Origin: Bog-756 sp035949055
Lineage (GTDB): Bacteria; Actinomycetota; Acidimicrobiia; Acidimicrobiales; RAAP-2
Length of the DNA stretch: 64,000 bases
Assembly: GCA_035949055.1 (NCBI GenBank)
Contig: DASZIO010000057.1
Span: 105,500-169,499, forward strand
Reading direction: 5' to 3'
In this document: in pieces, positions 42,210-53,372 of the stretch
Position numbering within the stretch: the first letter of the stretch is position 1
Layout: every line of letters starts with the position of its first letter
Program-made: the position numbers and the translations under genes
Notes under the pieces: generated by a model
What the model saw: the letters and a program-made list of their open reading frames with translations, nothing else
Databases searched by the model: none
Told to the model about the DNA's origin: nothing

Positions 42210-43448
42210 ATGACCACCGCCATCGATCCGTCGGGCCGCGTCGTCGGCCCCGATGAGATCGCCCTGTCCGAGCACGGCGACCCGAGCACCTTCGCCTCCT
42301 TGGGGGTCGACCCCGCCCTGGTCGAGGCCCTCGGCCGCCAGTCGATCACCAATCCCTTCGCCATCCAGGCCATGACCGTGGCCGATGGCCTCGCCGGACT
42401 CGACGTGTGCGGCAAGGCCAAGACCGGCTCGGGCAAGACCCTGGCCTTCGGCATCCCCCTCCTGCAGCGCACCATGGCGGCCCGGTCCACCCAGCCCGGA
42501 CGTCCCCGGGCCCTCGTGCTGGTTCCCACCCGTGAGCTCGCCGTCCAGGTGAGCGAGGTACTCCAACCCCTGGCCCGGGCGGTCGGGCTCCACATCGCAG
42601 CCGTCTACGGCGGCGCCGACATCGAGCGGCAGATCAAGAAGTTGCGACGGGGGGTGGACGTGGTCATCGCCACACCGGGCCGGCTGATCGATCTCGGCGA
42701 CCGGGGGGAGGTTTCGGTGGCTGACATCGAGACCCTGGTGCTGGACGAGGCCGACCGCATGGCCGACATGGGGTTCATGCCCCAGGTCGAGTGGGTGTTG
42801 CGCCGACTGGAACGGCCCCACCAGACCTTGCTCTTCTCGGCCACACTCGACGGGGCGGTCGACCGGCTGGTGAGCCGGTACATGGCTGATCCGGTGATGC
42901 ACGAGGTGGCCTCACGTCGGACCACGGTCGAAGCCATGGAGCACCGCTTCCTCGAGGTGCACCAGATGGACCGGGTCAAGGTGTGCGCGGCCATCTGCCG
43001 CCACACGGACAAGACGTTGGTGTTCGTGCGGACCAAGCGGGGTGCCGACCGGCTGGTCGAGCAGCTGCGCAAGGAGGGGGTCAAAGCCGGCGCCATCCAC
43101 GGCGACCTCCGCCAGGCCTACCGTGAGCGCACCTTGCGCGACTTCGCCGACGGGAAGCTGCCGGTCCTGGTGGCCACCGACGTCGCCGCCCGGGGCCTGG
43201 ACATCGACCTGGTCGACGTGGTCATCCACTTCGACCCCCCTGAGGACCACAAGGCGTACCTGCACCGGTCGGGCCGCACGGCCCGGGCCGGTGAGGCCGG
43301 ACTGGTGGTCAGCCTGGTCCAGTGGAACCAGGTCCTCGAAGTCGAGCGCATCCAGACCCGCATCGGGCTCAAATCGCCCATCGTCGAGATCTTCTCGAAC
43401 GACCCACGACTCGCCGATCTGGCCGCCTGGCAGCCCGTCGAGGACTGA
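42210..43448 (+). CDS. DEAD-box ATP-dependent RNA helicase
   Basis: 412-residue RNA helicase. Motifs in order: Q-motif NPFAIQAMTV, Walker A AKTGSGKT, PTRELA, TPGR, VLDEADRM, SAT, and in domain 2 VFVRTKRGADRL, ATDVAARGLD and HRSGRTARAG. The C-terminal tail is very short, so no extra RNA-binding domain. It is a general RhlE/DeaD-like member; target RNA is unknown. The ATG at 42210 has only a weak purine-rich site, consistent with structured leader control. Confidence 0.92.
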   Translation: MTTAIDPSGRVVGPDEIALSEHGDPSTFASLGVDPALVEALGRQSITNPFAIQAMTVADGLAGLDVCGKAKTGSGKTLAFGIPLLQRTMAARSTQPGRPRALVLVPTRELAVQVSEVLQPLARAVGLHIAAVYGGADIERQIKKLRRGVDVVIATPGRLIDLGDRGEVSVADIETLVLDEADRMADMGFMPQVEWVLRRLERPHQTLLFSATLDGAVDRLVSRYMADPVMHEVASRRTTVEAMEHRFLEVHQMDRVKVCAAICRHTDKTLVFVRTKRGADRLVEQLRKEGVKAGAIHGDLRQAYRERTLRDFADGKLPVLVATDVAARGLDIDLVDVVIHFDPPEDHKAYLHRSGRTARAGEAGLVVSLVQWNQVLEVERIQTRIGLKSPIVEIFSNDPRLADLAAWQPVED

Positions 43449-43513
43449 GGGCCCGACTGGATCACTCCGATCCGCCGCCGGTCCCGGTCGCCGGCCGAAT
43501 AGGGGAGGCAGAA

Positions 43514-44266
43514 TTGGTACACAGCAACGGCGTGCACCCGCTCACGGTCGATGCCGGCAGCGAAGGTGTCGAGCGGATCCTGGTGGTGACGGCCCACCCC
43601 GACGACGTGGATTTCGGGGTGGCCGGATCGGTGGCGGTCTGGACCGATGCCGGCGTCGAGGTGGCCTACTGCATCGTCACCGACGGCGATGCCGGCGGCT
43701 CGGACCGGTCGGTGACCCGCGCCGACATGGCCACCATCCGCCGTCAGGAGCAATCCGAGGCGGCCCGGTTGGTCGGGGTCGACGATGTGACCTTCCTCGG
43801 CTTTCCTGATGGTCGGCTGGTGCCCGACCTCGACCTGCGCCGGGCCGTCACGGGCGTGATCCGGCGGTTCCGGCCCGATCGGGTGGTAGCCCAGTCCCCG
43901 GACCGGAATTGGGACCGGATCTACGCCAGCCACCCGGACCACCTGGCGGCCGGCGAGGCGGCCACCTGCGCCGTCTACCCGGACGCCCGCAACCCTTTCG
44001 CCTTCCCGGAGCTCCTCGACGAGGGCCTCGAGCCCCACACCGTGCCGGAGCTCTGGATCATGGCCACCGAGCAGGCCGACCGTGCGGTGGACGCCACCGC
44101 CCAGTACGACCGCAAGCTGGCCGCCCTGCGGTCGCACCGGAGCCAGGTGGGCGAGGGAGCGGAGCTCGACGGGTTGCTCCGGACCTGGATGTCGGGCACG
44201 GCACTGGCCGCCGGCCTGCCCGACGGGAGGCTGGCCGAGGCCTTCCGGGTGGTGGCCACCACGTGA
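43514..44266 (+). CDS. PIG-L/LmbE family deacetylase
   Basis: Zinc-dependent deacetylase of N-acetylglucosamine-type substrates. The metal motif is VVTAHPDDVDFGVAGS, with the third ligand His in YASHPDHLAAGEAA. 250 residues. The TTG start at 43514 has an AGGGGAGG site at 43501-43508 with a five-base gap, stronger than any upstream alternative. The AHPDDVD variant differs from the AHPDDE of MshB, so a mycothiol role is not claimed. The stop overlaps the amidotransferase gene in a GTGA. Confidence 0.88.
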   Translation: MVHSNGVHPLTVDAGSEGVERILVVTAHPDDVDFGVAGSVAVWTDAGVEVAYCIVTDGDAGGSDRSVTRADMATIRRQEQSEAARLVGVDDVTFLGFPDGRLVPDLDLRRAVTGVIRRFRPDRVVAQSPDRNWDRIYASHPDHLAAGEAATCAVYPDARNPFAFPELLDEGLEPHTVPELWIMATEQADRAVDATAQYDRKLAALRSHRSQVGEGAELDGLLRTWMSGTALAAGLPDGRLAEAFRVVATT

Positions 44267-45042
44267 GCTCGGCCGGAACCGACGCGGCCGGTCGCCGCCC
44301 GGGCGGTGCCGATGGGCCGCGGCTCTGGTTCGTGCTCCAGCACGTCGACCACGAAGGCCCGGGGCTCATCGCCGACGCTCTCACCGCGGCCGGGTGGGGA
44401 GTGCAGGTGGTGCGGCCCGACCACGGCCAGCCGTTGCCCGATGCCGGCTCGCTCGCCGGCCTGGTCGTGCTGGGCGGGCCCATGGGAGTCCACGACACGG
44501 CCACCCATCCGTGGCTGGAGGACGAGCGTGTCCTCATCGGCGAGGCGGCCCGGACCGGTCGCCCGGTGCTCGGGGTGTGCCTCGGCGCCCAGCAGCTGGC
44601 CGCGTCCCTCGGCGCGGCGGTGACCACCGGCGCCGCGCCCGAGATCGGGCTGGGACATGTGGAGCTCACCCCGGCCGGTCGGACAGACCGGGTCCTCGGC
44701 CCCGAGTACGGCGGCCTGGCCGACCCGAGGGTCCCCTGCCTGCACTGGCACCAGGACACCTTCGCCCTGCCCGACGGAGCGGCGCACCTGGCGGCCACCG
44801 CCCGTTACCCGCACCAGGCCTTCCGCTGGGGGTCACGCGCCTACGGCCTGCAGTTCCACATCGAGGTCGACCCGGCTCTGGCCGCGGCCTGGCTGCCCAA
44901 ACTGCCCGACGGGGTGGGACTCGAAGGGGCCGGGCTGGCCGCGGTCGAGAGCGCGGGGCGGCGCGTGCTCCGCCGCTTCGTGGCCGCCTCGGGGGCGGAC
45001 GAACCGGCTGACTCGATGGCCCGGACCGGATCCGCCCGCTGA
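44263..45042 (+). CDS. Class I glutamine amidotransferase domain protein
   Basis: 259-residue GATase1 protein. The nucleophile elbow is LGVCLGAQQLA and the His/Glu pair is in YGLQFHIEVDP, so the triad is complete. HWHQDTF and GGPMGVHD resemble the GMP-synthase-like stand-alone group, whose partners are mostly unknown. The open frame extends upstream within the deacetylase gene; the coupled GTG at 44263 is chosen. Confidence 0.88.
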   Translation: MSSAGTDAAGRRPGGADGPRLWFVLQHVDHEGPGLIADALTAAGWGVQVVRPDHGQPLPDAGSLAGLVVLGGPMGVHDTATHPWLEDERVLIGEAARTGRPVLGVCLGAQQLAASLGAAVTTGAAPEIGLGHVELTPAGRTDRVLGPEYGGLADPRVPCLHWHQDTFALPDGAAHLAATARYPHQAFRWGSRAYGLQFHIEVDPALAAAWLPKLPDGVGLEGAGLAAVESAGRRVLRRFVAASGADEPADSMARTGSAR

Positions 45043-45734
45043 TGCCGCCCGCCGGCACCCTGGTGGTGGGCGAACGGGCGAGCGATGGACCGCCCCCGGT
45101 CAAGCCCAGGCTTCGCGGCGTCCTCCATGAGGTGGCCTTCTTCGTCTCCCTGGTGTCGGGCGCCGCGCTGGTGGCGGCCGCGCCGACCGCCGGATCGGCC
45201 GCGGCGGTCTCCGTCTACGCCCTGTCGATCTCGCTGCTCTTCGGGGTGAGCGCCCTGTTCCACCGCCGCACCTGGGGCCCGGTCGCCCGGCGCCGCATGC
45301 GACGCGCCGACCACTCGACCATCTTCGTCGCCATCGCCGGTTCGTACACGGCCGTGGCCGGCATCGCGCTCGGCGGCTGGGCGCGGATCACCGTGCTCTG
45401 CATCGTGTGGGGTGGGACGGCGGCCGGCATCATCCTGCGCCAGGTCTGGCTGGATGCACCCAAGTGGGTGATCGCCCTGCCGTACGTGATCGTGGGGTGG
45501 GCCGCCCTGGCCGTGCTGCCCCAGCTCCTCCACGCGCTCGGGGCGGTCGGCTTCAGCCTGCTCCTGGCCGGGGGCCTGTGCTACTCGGCGGGCGCATTGG
45601 TCTACGCCCGCAAGCGACCGGACCCCCGGCCCGCGGTGTTCGGGTACCACGAGGTGTTCCACCTCTGCACCGTGGTGGGAGCGATCCTCCAGTACGTGGC
45701 CATCGCCTGGTTCGTGCTCCCCCTGGCTGGCTAG
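45042..45734 (+). CDS. Hemolysin III family membrane protein (YqfA/PAQR)
   Basis: Seven-helix membrane protein, 230 residues. The family's metal-binding pattern is present: LRGVLHEVAF, LFHRRTW, RADHSTIF and the C-terminal YHEVFHLCTVVG. Despite the name, hemolytic activity is not implied. ATG overlaps the amidotransferase stop by one base, so it is last in the deacetylase operon. Confidence 0.88.
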   Translation: MPPAGTLVVGERASDGPPPVKPRLRGVLHEVAFFVSLVSGAALVAAAPTAGSAAAVSVYALSISLLFGVSALFHRRTWGPVARRRMRRADHSTIFVAIAGSYTAVAGIALGGWARITVLCIVWGGTAAGIILRQVWLDAPKWVIALPYVIVGWAALAVLPQLLHALGAVGFSLLLAGGLCYSAGALVYARKRPDPRPAVFGYHEVFHLCTVVGAILQYVAIAWFVLPLAG

Positions 45735-45748
45735 CCCGAGGAATCGGG
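45735..45748. terminator. Small hairpin between convergent hlyIII and aconitase genes
   Basis: CCCGA (45735-45739) and TCGGG (45744-45748) close a GGAA loop, directly after the HlyIII stop. Short stem, weak candidate. Confidence 0.3.
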
Positions 45749-45779
45749 TCGGAATCCGGGCCGGACCCGCACCCGACTG

Positions 45780-48476
<2,697 letters not shown>

Positions 48477-48526
48477 GCGCCCATTCTGCTCCCCCGTGAA
48501 GGTGGCGGCCACCGCCGCCCACCGTC

Positions 48527-49351
48527 TCAGATGCGGGTGCGGTAGCGCCGGACGGCCAGGGGTATGAGCACGATGAGCAGACCCACCGCCCACAACAGCG
48601 ACTGGACGACCCATTTGGCGGTCGGGCCCCCCAACATGAGGGCGCGGCACGCGCTGATGGTCACGCTCACCGGCTGGTAGGTGGCAAATCCCTGCAGCCA
48701 ACCCGGCATCTGGGACACCGGCACGAAGGCGGAGGAGGCGAAGACCAGGGGGAAGAGCAGTGGGAAGGACACGACCTGGGCGACCTCGCTGTTGGGAACC
48801 GACAGCCCGATGACCGCGAACCCCCACGAGAGGGCGTAGGCGAACAGCAGGATCACCAGGATGCCGGCCAGGTAGGGAACCACGCCGGTGGTGGGCCGGA
48901 ATCCCACGATGAAGCCCACGACGGTGATGATGATGACGGTGAGGATGTTGCGGGCCAGGTCGGCGGACGTGCGCCCGGTCAGTACCGCCGATCGAGCCAT
49001 GGGCAGGGCCCGGAACCGCTCGATGATCCCCTTTTGCAGGTCCTCGGCCAGACCGATGCTGGTCTGCACCGACCCGAAGGCAACGGTCTGCACGAAGATC
49101 CCGGGCATCAGGTAGTTCACGTACGTGGTCCCCGGAGTCTTGATGGACCCGCCGAAGACGTACACGAACAGGAGCACGAACATGATCGGCTGGACGGTCG
49201 AGAAGAACAGGGCCTCGGGGATGCGGGTGTAGCTGAGGATGTTCCGCTTGGTGATGGTCCACGTGTCGGATACGGCCCAGCGCAGGCGGGCGCCAATGTT
49301 GGTCGGGTGGCCGGCTCCCGACACGGTGGGGGCCGCGATCGCGGTGGTCAT
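48527..49351 (-). CDS. ABC-2 type transporter permease (DrrB-like)
   Basis: Six-helix ABC-2 permease, 274 residues, of the daunorubicin-exporter group: EALFFSTVQPIMFVLLFVYVFGG, LMPGIFVQTVAFGS, DLQKGIIERFRALPMARSAV and FVPVSQMPGWLQ are typical. The ATG overlaps the ATPase stop by four bases. With the next gene it would export a hydrophobic compound or lipid; the cargo is not indicated by neighbours. Confidence 0.9.
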   Translation of the reverse strand: MTTAIAAPTVSGAGHPTNIGARLRWAVSDTWTITKRNILSYTRIPEALFFSTVQPIMFVLLFVYVFGGSIKTPGTTYVNYLMPGIFVQTVAFGSVQTSIGLAEDLQKGIIERFRALPMARSAVLTGRTSADLARNILTVIIITVVGFIVGFRPTTGVVPYLAGILVILLFAYALSWGFAVIGLSVPNSEVAQVVSFPLLFPLVFASSAFVPVSQMPGWLQGFATYQPVSVTISACRALMLGGPTAKWVVQSLLWAVGLLIVLIPLAVRRYRTRI

Positions 49352-50394
49352 GACGGCCCTCCCGTCCCCGCCGACGCGGTCGCCGCCGCCCCCTGACCGC
49401 GATGCCAGCCATCCCGAGAATCGTCCACCTCCGACCCCGGCGGTTCCTCCTCTTCCGTCCGGCGACCGGTGAGGGCCAGGAACACGTCATCGAGGCTCGG
49501 CTCGCGCAGCGCGAACGTCCCCGGGGTGATCCCCGCCTGGTCCAGCGAGCGGAGACTGGCCATCGCCGCCTCGGGTCCGCTGTCGACGGTCATCTCGACG
49601 ACCGTGCCGTTGACCGAAGGCGTATGGGACCCGATGGCGTCGAGGAGCCCGGCGGTACGGCGAGCGTCCTCGATCGAGTTGAGCCCCACAGCGAGGACGG
49701 TGGCTCCGAGTTCGCCCTTCAACTCCGTCGGCGTGCCCTCGGCAATGACCCGGCCGTGGTCGAGGACGACCAAGGTGTCGGCGAGTCGGTCGGCCTCCTC
49801 GAGGTACTGGGTGGTGAGCAGCACCGTGGTCCCCCCGCCCACCAGTTGCTCGATGACCTCCCACAGATCGTTGCGGCTCTGGGGGTCGAGCCCGGTGGTC
49901 GGCTCGTCGAGGAAGAGCACGCTCGGGCGCGCCACCAGGGCGGCGGCCAGGTCGAGGCGCCGTCGCATCCCACCCGAATAGGTCTTGAGGGTCCGGTCCC
50001 CGGCGTCGTCGAGGTCGAACTGACGCAGCAGGTCCTTGGCGCGGGCACTGACGGTGGACCGGGGCAAGTGGTTGAGCCGGCCAACCATCTGCAGGTTCTC
50101 GCGTCCGGTCAGGTTCTCGTCGACGGCGGCGTACTGACCGGCCAAGCCGATGAGGCTGCGCACCAGGCCCGCCTCCTTCGACACATCGTGCCCGAGCACC
50201 CGGGCCGAACCGCCGTCCGCTTGGAGGATGGTCGTCAGGATGCGAACGGCAGTCGTCTTGCCCGAGCCGTTGGGGCCGAGCAGGCCGAAGACGGTGCCCT
50301 CGGCCACGCTGAAGCTCACTCCGTCGAGGGCCCGTACCTTGTGCTTGCCGGCGAAGGTCTTCTGGAGGGTGTCGGCCTCGATCGAGGACTCCAT
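49348..50394 (-). CDS. ABC transporter ATP-binding protein (DrrA-like)
   Basis: 348-residue ATPase with Walker A GPNGSGKTT, Q-loop GQYAAVDENLTGREN, signature YSGGMRRRLDLA and Walker B VLFLDEPTTGLD. The C-terminal extension after about residue 230, with a REPSLDDVFLALTG box, is characteristic of DrrA-type exporters. Start ATG at 50394; cotranslated with the permease. Confidence 0.92.
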   Translation of the reverse strand: MESSIEADTLQKTFAGKHKVRALDGVSFSVAEGTVFGLLGPNGSGKTTAVRILTTILQADGGSARVLGHDVSKEAGLVRSLIGLAGQYAAVDENLTGRENLQMVGRLNHLPRSTVSARAKDLLRQFDLDDAGDRTLKTYSGGMRRRLDLAAALVARPSVLFLDEPTTGLDPQSRNDLWEVIEQLVGGGTTVLLTTQYLEEADRLADTLVVLDHGRVIAEGTPTELKGELGATVLAVGLNSIEDARRTAGLLDAIGSHTPSVNGTVVEMTVDSGPEAAMASLRSLDQAGITPGTFALREPSLDDVFLALTGRRTEEEEPPGSEVDDSRDGWHRGQGAAATASAGTGGPS

Positions 50395-50490
50395 GGATCG
50401 ATCATCCTGTCTGGTCGGTCGGTGGCGTCGTGCCGCCCCCGGAGCGAAACGGCGGACCCGGGTGGAGGACGACCCGGTGCGTCGAGTTTA

Positions 50491-50550
50491 TGTGGGCCCG
50501 CCTCGGGTCCCGACCGGGGGTAGTGGTGAGTTCGAATCCACCGGGCCCTC
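50491..50550 (+). other. tRNA-like fragment
   Basis: A T-loop TTCGAAT at 50531-50537 is closed by GGTG(A)G/CCACC with one bulged A, and GGGCCC (from 50494) can pair with GGGCCC at 50543-50548. Only about 25 bases lie between the first arm and the T-stem, so the D- or anticodon arm is missing. It is not a usable tRNA gene; a degraded tRNA or chance are possible. Confidence 0.3.
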
Positions 50551-50557
50551 AGCCCGC

Positions 50558-50971
50558 TTAGCCTCGAAGCCCCTGCCTGCTGACGACGTGGGCCCACTCC
50601 GCGTAGGAGAACGCTTCCGCCTTGTCATCGAATCCGACAATGTCAACGATCCGGCCGTCGCGAACGCTGAGTACCTGAAACCGAAGGGCCGTTCCGCCAC
50701 GTTCGCGTGCCCCCTCGGTGTCTTGCACGCTCAGGCTCACCAGTGATCGGTCACCGAACACGTCAATATCGAACACGCGGCCTCGGACGCCCGCCTCTTG
50801 GGCTCTCTGGTACCAGCTCAGCACCTGGCTGCGGTTCTTGCAGGTCGGATTGCGAGCGCCGGGGGCTCCCCACGTCACGTCCGGGTCCAGCAGGTCGAAG
50901 AAGGCCGACACGTCTTCGGCCACCGACGCTTTCGGGACCTGCTCGGCCAGCTCGTCCATGGTCCGGTGCAC
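50558..50971 (-). CDS. SnoaL-like/NTF2-fold protein
   Basis: 137-residue alpha+beta-barrel protein with AFFDLLDPDVTWGAPG and a late FDDKAEAFSY; such folds bind small hydrophobic ligands or act as isomerases. Catalytic residues are not certain. The GTG at 50971 follows TAGGCT (50984-50979, minus strand) by seven bases, which supports it; an ATG four codons later is an alternative. Confidence 0.7.
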   Translation of the reverse strand: MHRTMDELAEQVPKASVAEDVSAFFDLLDPDVTWGAPGARNPTCKNRSQVLSWYQRAQEAGVRGRVFDIDVFGDRSLVSLSVQDTEGARERGGTALRFQVLSVRDGRIVDIVGFDDKAEAFSYAEWAHVVSRQGLRG

Positions 50972-51085
50972 CGCCGGCAGCCTACGCTCGCAGGTTGGCG
51001 TCTACCTCCAGGCTGAACCACTGCCCGATCCTGCCGGCGACGGCGGCACTGCCGCCGCCGGCTGACGCTTGGTAGCCTCAACGGG

Positions 51086-51547
51086 ATGCAACCGGGCGAC
51101 CAGGCGCCAGACTTCGAACTGCCCGACGAGGACGGCACGCCGCGCCGGCTGAGCCAGTTGGCGGCCAACGGCCCGGTCGTGTTGTTCTTCTACCCGGCCG
51201 CCATGACGCCGGGCTGCACCGCCGAGAGCTGTCATTTTCGCGACCTGAAGTCGGAGTTCGAAGCGGTGGGTGCGCAGCGGGTCGGCATCAGCGCCGACGA
51301 GGTGGAGAAGCAGAAGCGCTTCTCTGACAAGCACTCGTTCGACTATCCCCTGCTGTCCGACCCCGATGGGGCGGTGGCCACCCAGTTCGGCGTGCGGCGG
51401 CGTTTCACCGCGCTCTCGCCCACCAGGCGGACCACCTTCGTGATCAGCCCGGACCTCAAGGTCATCGACATGATCAAGAGCGAGGTCCGGATGAGCGTGC
51501 ACGCCGACCGGGCCCTGGCCTCGCTGAAGCAGCAATCCGGCTCCTAG
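51086..51547 (+). CDS. Peroxiredoxin, AhpC/TSA (PrxQ-like)
   Basis: 153-residue thiol peroxidase with the active-site segment FFYPAAMTPGCTAESCHFRD, giving peroxidatic and resolving cysteines in the C-x4-C spacing. It is a paralogue of the Bcp at 41.4 kb but lacks the KDDTPG lead-in. ATG at 51086 with TAGCCT (51073-51078) seven bases before, so leaderless. Reductant presumably thioredoxin. Confidence 0.9.
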   Translation: MQPGDQAPDFELPDEDGTPRRLSQLAANGPVVLFFYPAAMTPGCTAESCHFRDLKSEFEAVGAQRVGISADEVEKQKRFSDKHSFDYPLLSDPDGAVATQFGVRRRFTALSPTRRTTFVISPDLKVIDMIKSEVRMSVHADRALASLKQQSGS

Positions 51548-51620
51548 CCCGGCCGGCCGGAGGCCGCGCCCGTGCACCACCGTCCCTGACCGGGCGCTGC
51601 TCCGATGCGAAGCTGTCCCC

Positions 51621-51650
51621 ATGGACCCATGGACCCATGGACCCATGGAG
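51621..51650 (+). repeat. 8-bp tandem repeat carrying start codons
   Basis: ATGGACCC repeats at 51621, 51629 and 51637, and a fourth partial unit ATGGAG at 51645. The period of eight shifts the reading frame with each copy, so each ATG is in a different frame; the ATG at 51629 is in frame with the downstream gene. The last unit supplies the GGAG site of that gene. Confidence 0.85.
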
Positions 51651-51658
51651 CGGCCCGC

Positions 51659-52123
51659 ATGAGCCCCGTCCCGGGTAGCGCCCGAATCGAGCACGTGGCC
51701 CAGGCCGTCGCCGAGCGGGTGGTCAGTCTGGTGATGGAGGCCATCGACATGGATGCGCTACTCGATCGCATCGACGTGGACGCGGTGGTCAACCGGGTCG
51801 ATGTCGACCGGCTAATCGATCGAGTCGATGTCGAGAAGATCGTCGAGCGGGTCGACGTCAAGAAGATCGTCGAGCGGATCGACATCGATGCGGTGATGGA
51901 GCAGACCGAGCTCGGGTCGATCATCGCCCGTTCCACCACGGGCGTGGCCTCGGAGGTGCTCGACCTCGTTCGGGCCCAGGCGGTGGGTCTCGACGACTTC
52001 GTGGCCCGGTGGGTCAACCGGATCCTCCGGCGGCGGGCCGAGGACCTGCCGCTCGGCCCACCCGCCCTGGTCCGGCCCCCCGCGCCCGCTCCCGGTCCCA
52101 TCCCCCCGGCCGAGGATCGATGA
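51659..52123 (+). CDS. Nonapeptide-repeat protein, unknown function
   Basis: 154-residue protein built of 9-residue units: LLDRIDVDA, VVNRVDVDR, LIDRVDVEK, IVERVDVKK, IVERIDIDA, then a diverged unit and an amphipathic helix (VLDLVRAQAVGLDDFVARW). The end is Pro-rich. Such (I/V)D(V/I)D repeats precede RDD proteins in actinobacteria; the role is unknown. The ATG at 51659 has GGAG eight bases upstream (51647-51650). The stop overlaps the RDD gene. Confidence 0.75.
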   Translation: MSPVPGSARIEHVAQAVAERVVSLVMEAIDMDALLDRIDVDAVVNRVDVDRLIDRVDVEKIVERVDVKKIVERIDIDAVMEQTELGSIIARSTTGVASEVLDLVRAQAVGLDDFVARWVNRILRRRAEDLPLGPPALVRPPAPAPGPIPPAEDR

Positions 52124-52644
52124 TGGCAACCACGGTGGCCATCAAGCCGGTCGAGGGGAGGCAGGGCCAGTACGCCGGTGCGGTCACCCGCCTGGTGGCG
52201 TTCGCGGCCGACGTCGGGGCGTCGTGGGGCCTGTTCACCCTCGGAGCCGCGGCGCTCGCCTTCTCGGTGCAGCTGGTGACCGGGCACAAGTTCTCGCTCA
52301 GCGACTACCAGATCCCCTCGCTGATCGTGGCCGTGGTCTGGGAATTCGTGTACTTCACCTATCAGTGGTCACTCAGCGGGAAGACCATCGGGATGGCCGT
52401 GCTCGGCATCCGGGTGGTCAGTTCCGACGGCGTGTCGATCGGGTTTCGGCAGGCCGCCCAGCGCACGCTGACCCTCCCGCTGAGCTTCCTGCTCCTCGGC
52501 CTGGGATTCCTCGGCATCCTCACCAACCGCCACCGCCGCGCCCTTCACGACCGCCTGGCCGGGACGGCTGTGGTCTACTCGTGGGACGCCCGGGCGGCCC
52601 GGCTGCGCTGGCTGGCCAAGCAGGACGCCGCCGACCCGGCCTGA
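52120..52644 (+). CDS. RDD family membrane protein
   Basis: 174-residue membrane protein of the RDD family. The first helix carries GAVTRLVAFAADVG with the conserved Arg and Asp; WSLSGKTIGMAVLGIRVV matches the second conserved block and RALHDRLAGTAVV the third. Function is unclear; some RDD proteins take part in ion exchange. ATG overlaps the repeat-protein stop in an ATGA, so the two are made together. Confidence 0.88.
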   Translation: MMATTVAIKPVEGRQGQYAGAVTRLVAFAADVGASWGLFTLGAAALAFSVQLVTGHKFSLSDYQIPSLIVAVVWEFVYFTYQWSLSGKTIGMAVLGIRVVSSDGVSIGFRQAAQRTLTLPLSFLLLGLGFLGILTNRHRRALHDRLAGTAVVYSWDARAARLRWLAKQDAADPA

Positions 52645-52663
52645 CGAGGTCCGGAGGGGCCCC

Positions 52664-53356
52664 ATGTCCGAGTTCTTCCCCTGGGGGCACCGGTCGATGG
52701 CACCGGGTGCGGTCCACCTGCCCGGTTGGCTGGACCGGGACCGTCAGCGCACTCTCGTGGCCTCGTGCCGCCGGTGGGGCCGGGCGGCCGGCGGCTTCCG
52801 TTCCCCGCGCACGCGTGGCGGCACCATGTCGGTGCAGATCACCTGCCTCGGATGGCACTGGTATCCCTACCGCTACTCGAAGTCGGTGGAGGACAGGGAC
52901 GGTCGGTCGGTGGCCCCGTTCCCGCCCTGGCTCGGGAACCTGGCCCGCGAGGCGGTCGTGGCCGCCGCGGACCTCGACGATTCGCTGGCCGCGGGGCTGC
53001 CATTTCCGGCGAGGGAGCCCGCCTACCGACCTGACGTGGCCCTCATCAACTGGTACGGGGCGGGAGCACGCATGGGCATGCACGCCGACCGGGAGGAGCC
53101 AAGCCCGGCTCCGGTGGTCTCCCTCAGCTTGGGTGACAGCTGCCTGTTCCGGTTCGGAACGCCGGCCGGACGGGGGCGCCCGTGGACCGACGTCCTGCTC
53201 GAATCAGGAGACCTCTTCGTCTTCGGAGGCTCCTCGAGGCGCGCCTACCACGGCGTGCGCAAGGTGCTTCCCGGGACGGCGCCGCCCGGCATCGGGGTCG
53301 AACTCGGCCGGTTCAACGTCACCGTGCGGGAGACCGGGCTGACCGAGGCGGGCTGA
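52664..53356 (+). CDS. alkB: Alkylated-DNA repair dioxygenase AlkB
   Basis: 2-oxoglutarate/Fe(II) dioxygenase that oxidatively removes alkyl groups from DNA bases. Iron ligands are the HxD of MGMHADREEP and the distal His in RRAYHGVRKV; the co-substrate arginine is in RFNVTVRETG. NWYGAGARMGMHAD is diagnostic for the bacterial AlkB group. 230 residues, ATG start, 19 bases after the RDD gene. Confidence 0.93.
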   Translation: MSEFFPWGHRSMAPGAVHLPGWLDRDRQRTLVASCRRWGRAAGGFRSPRTRGGTMSVQITCLGWHWYPYRYSKSVEDRDGRSVAPFPPWLGNLAREAVVAAADLDDSLAAGLPFPAREPAYRPDVALINWYGAGARMGMHADREEPSPAPVVSLSLGDSCLFRFGTPAGRGRPWTDVLLESGDLFVFGGSSRRAYHGVRKVLPGTAPPGIGVELGRFNVTVRETGLTEAG

Positions 53357-53372
53357 CCCGTTCGGGCCGGGT

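Noticed and set aside
43514..44266. MshB (mycothiol biosynthesis deacetylase)
   Set aside because: The metal motif is AHPDDVD rather than AHPDDE and no other mycothiol gene is adjacent, so only the PIG-L family is claimed.
50491..50550. A genuine tRNA gene
   Set aside because: Too short for four arms and no anticodon stem can be drawn; kept only as a tRNA-like fragment.
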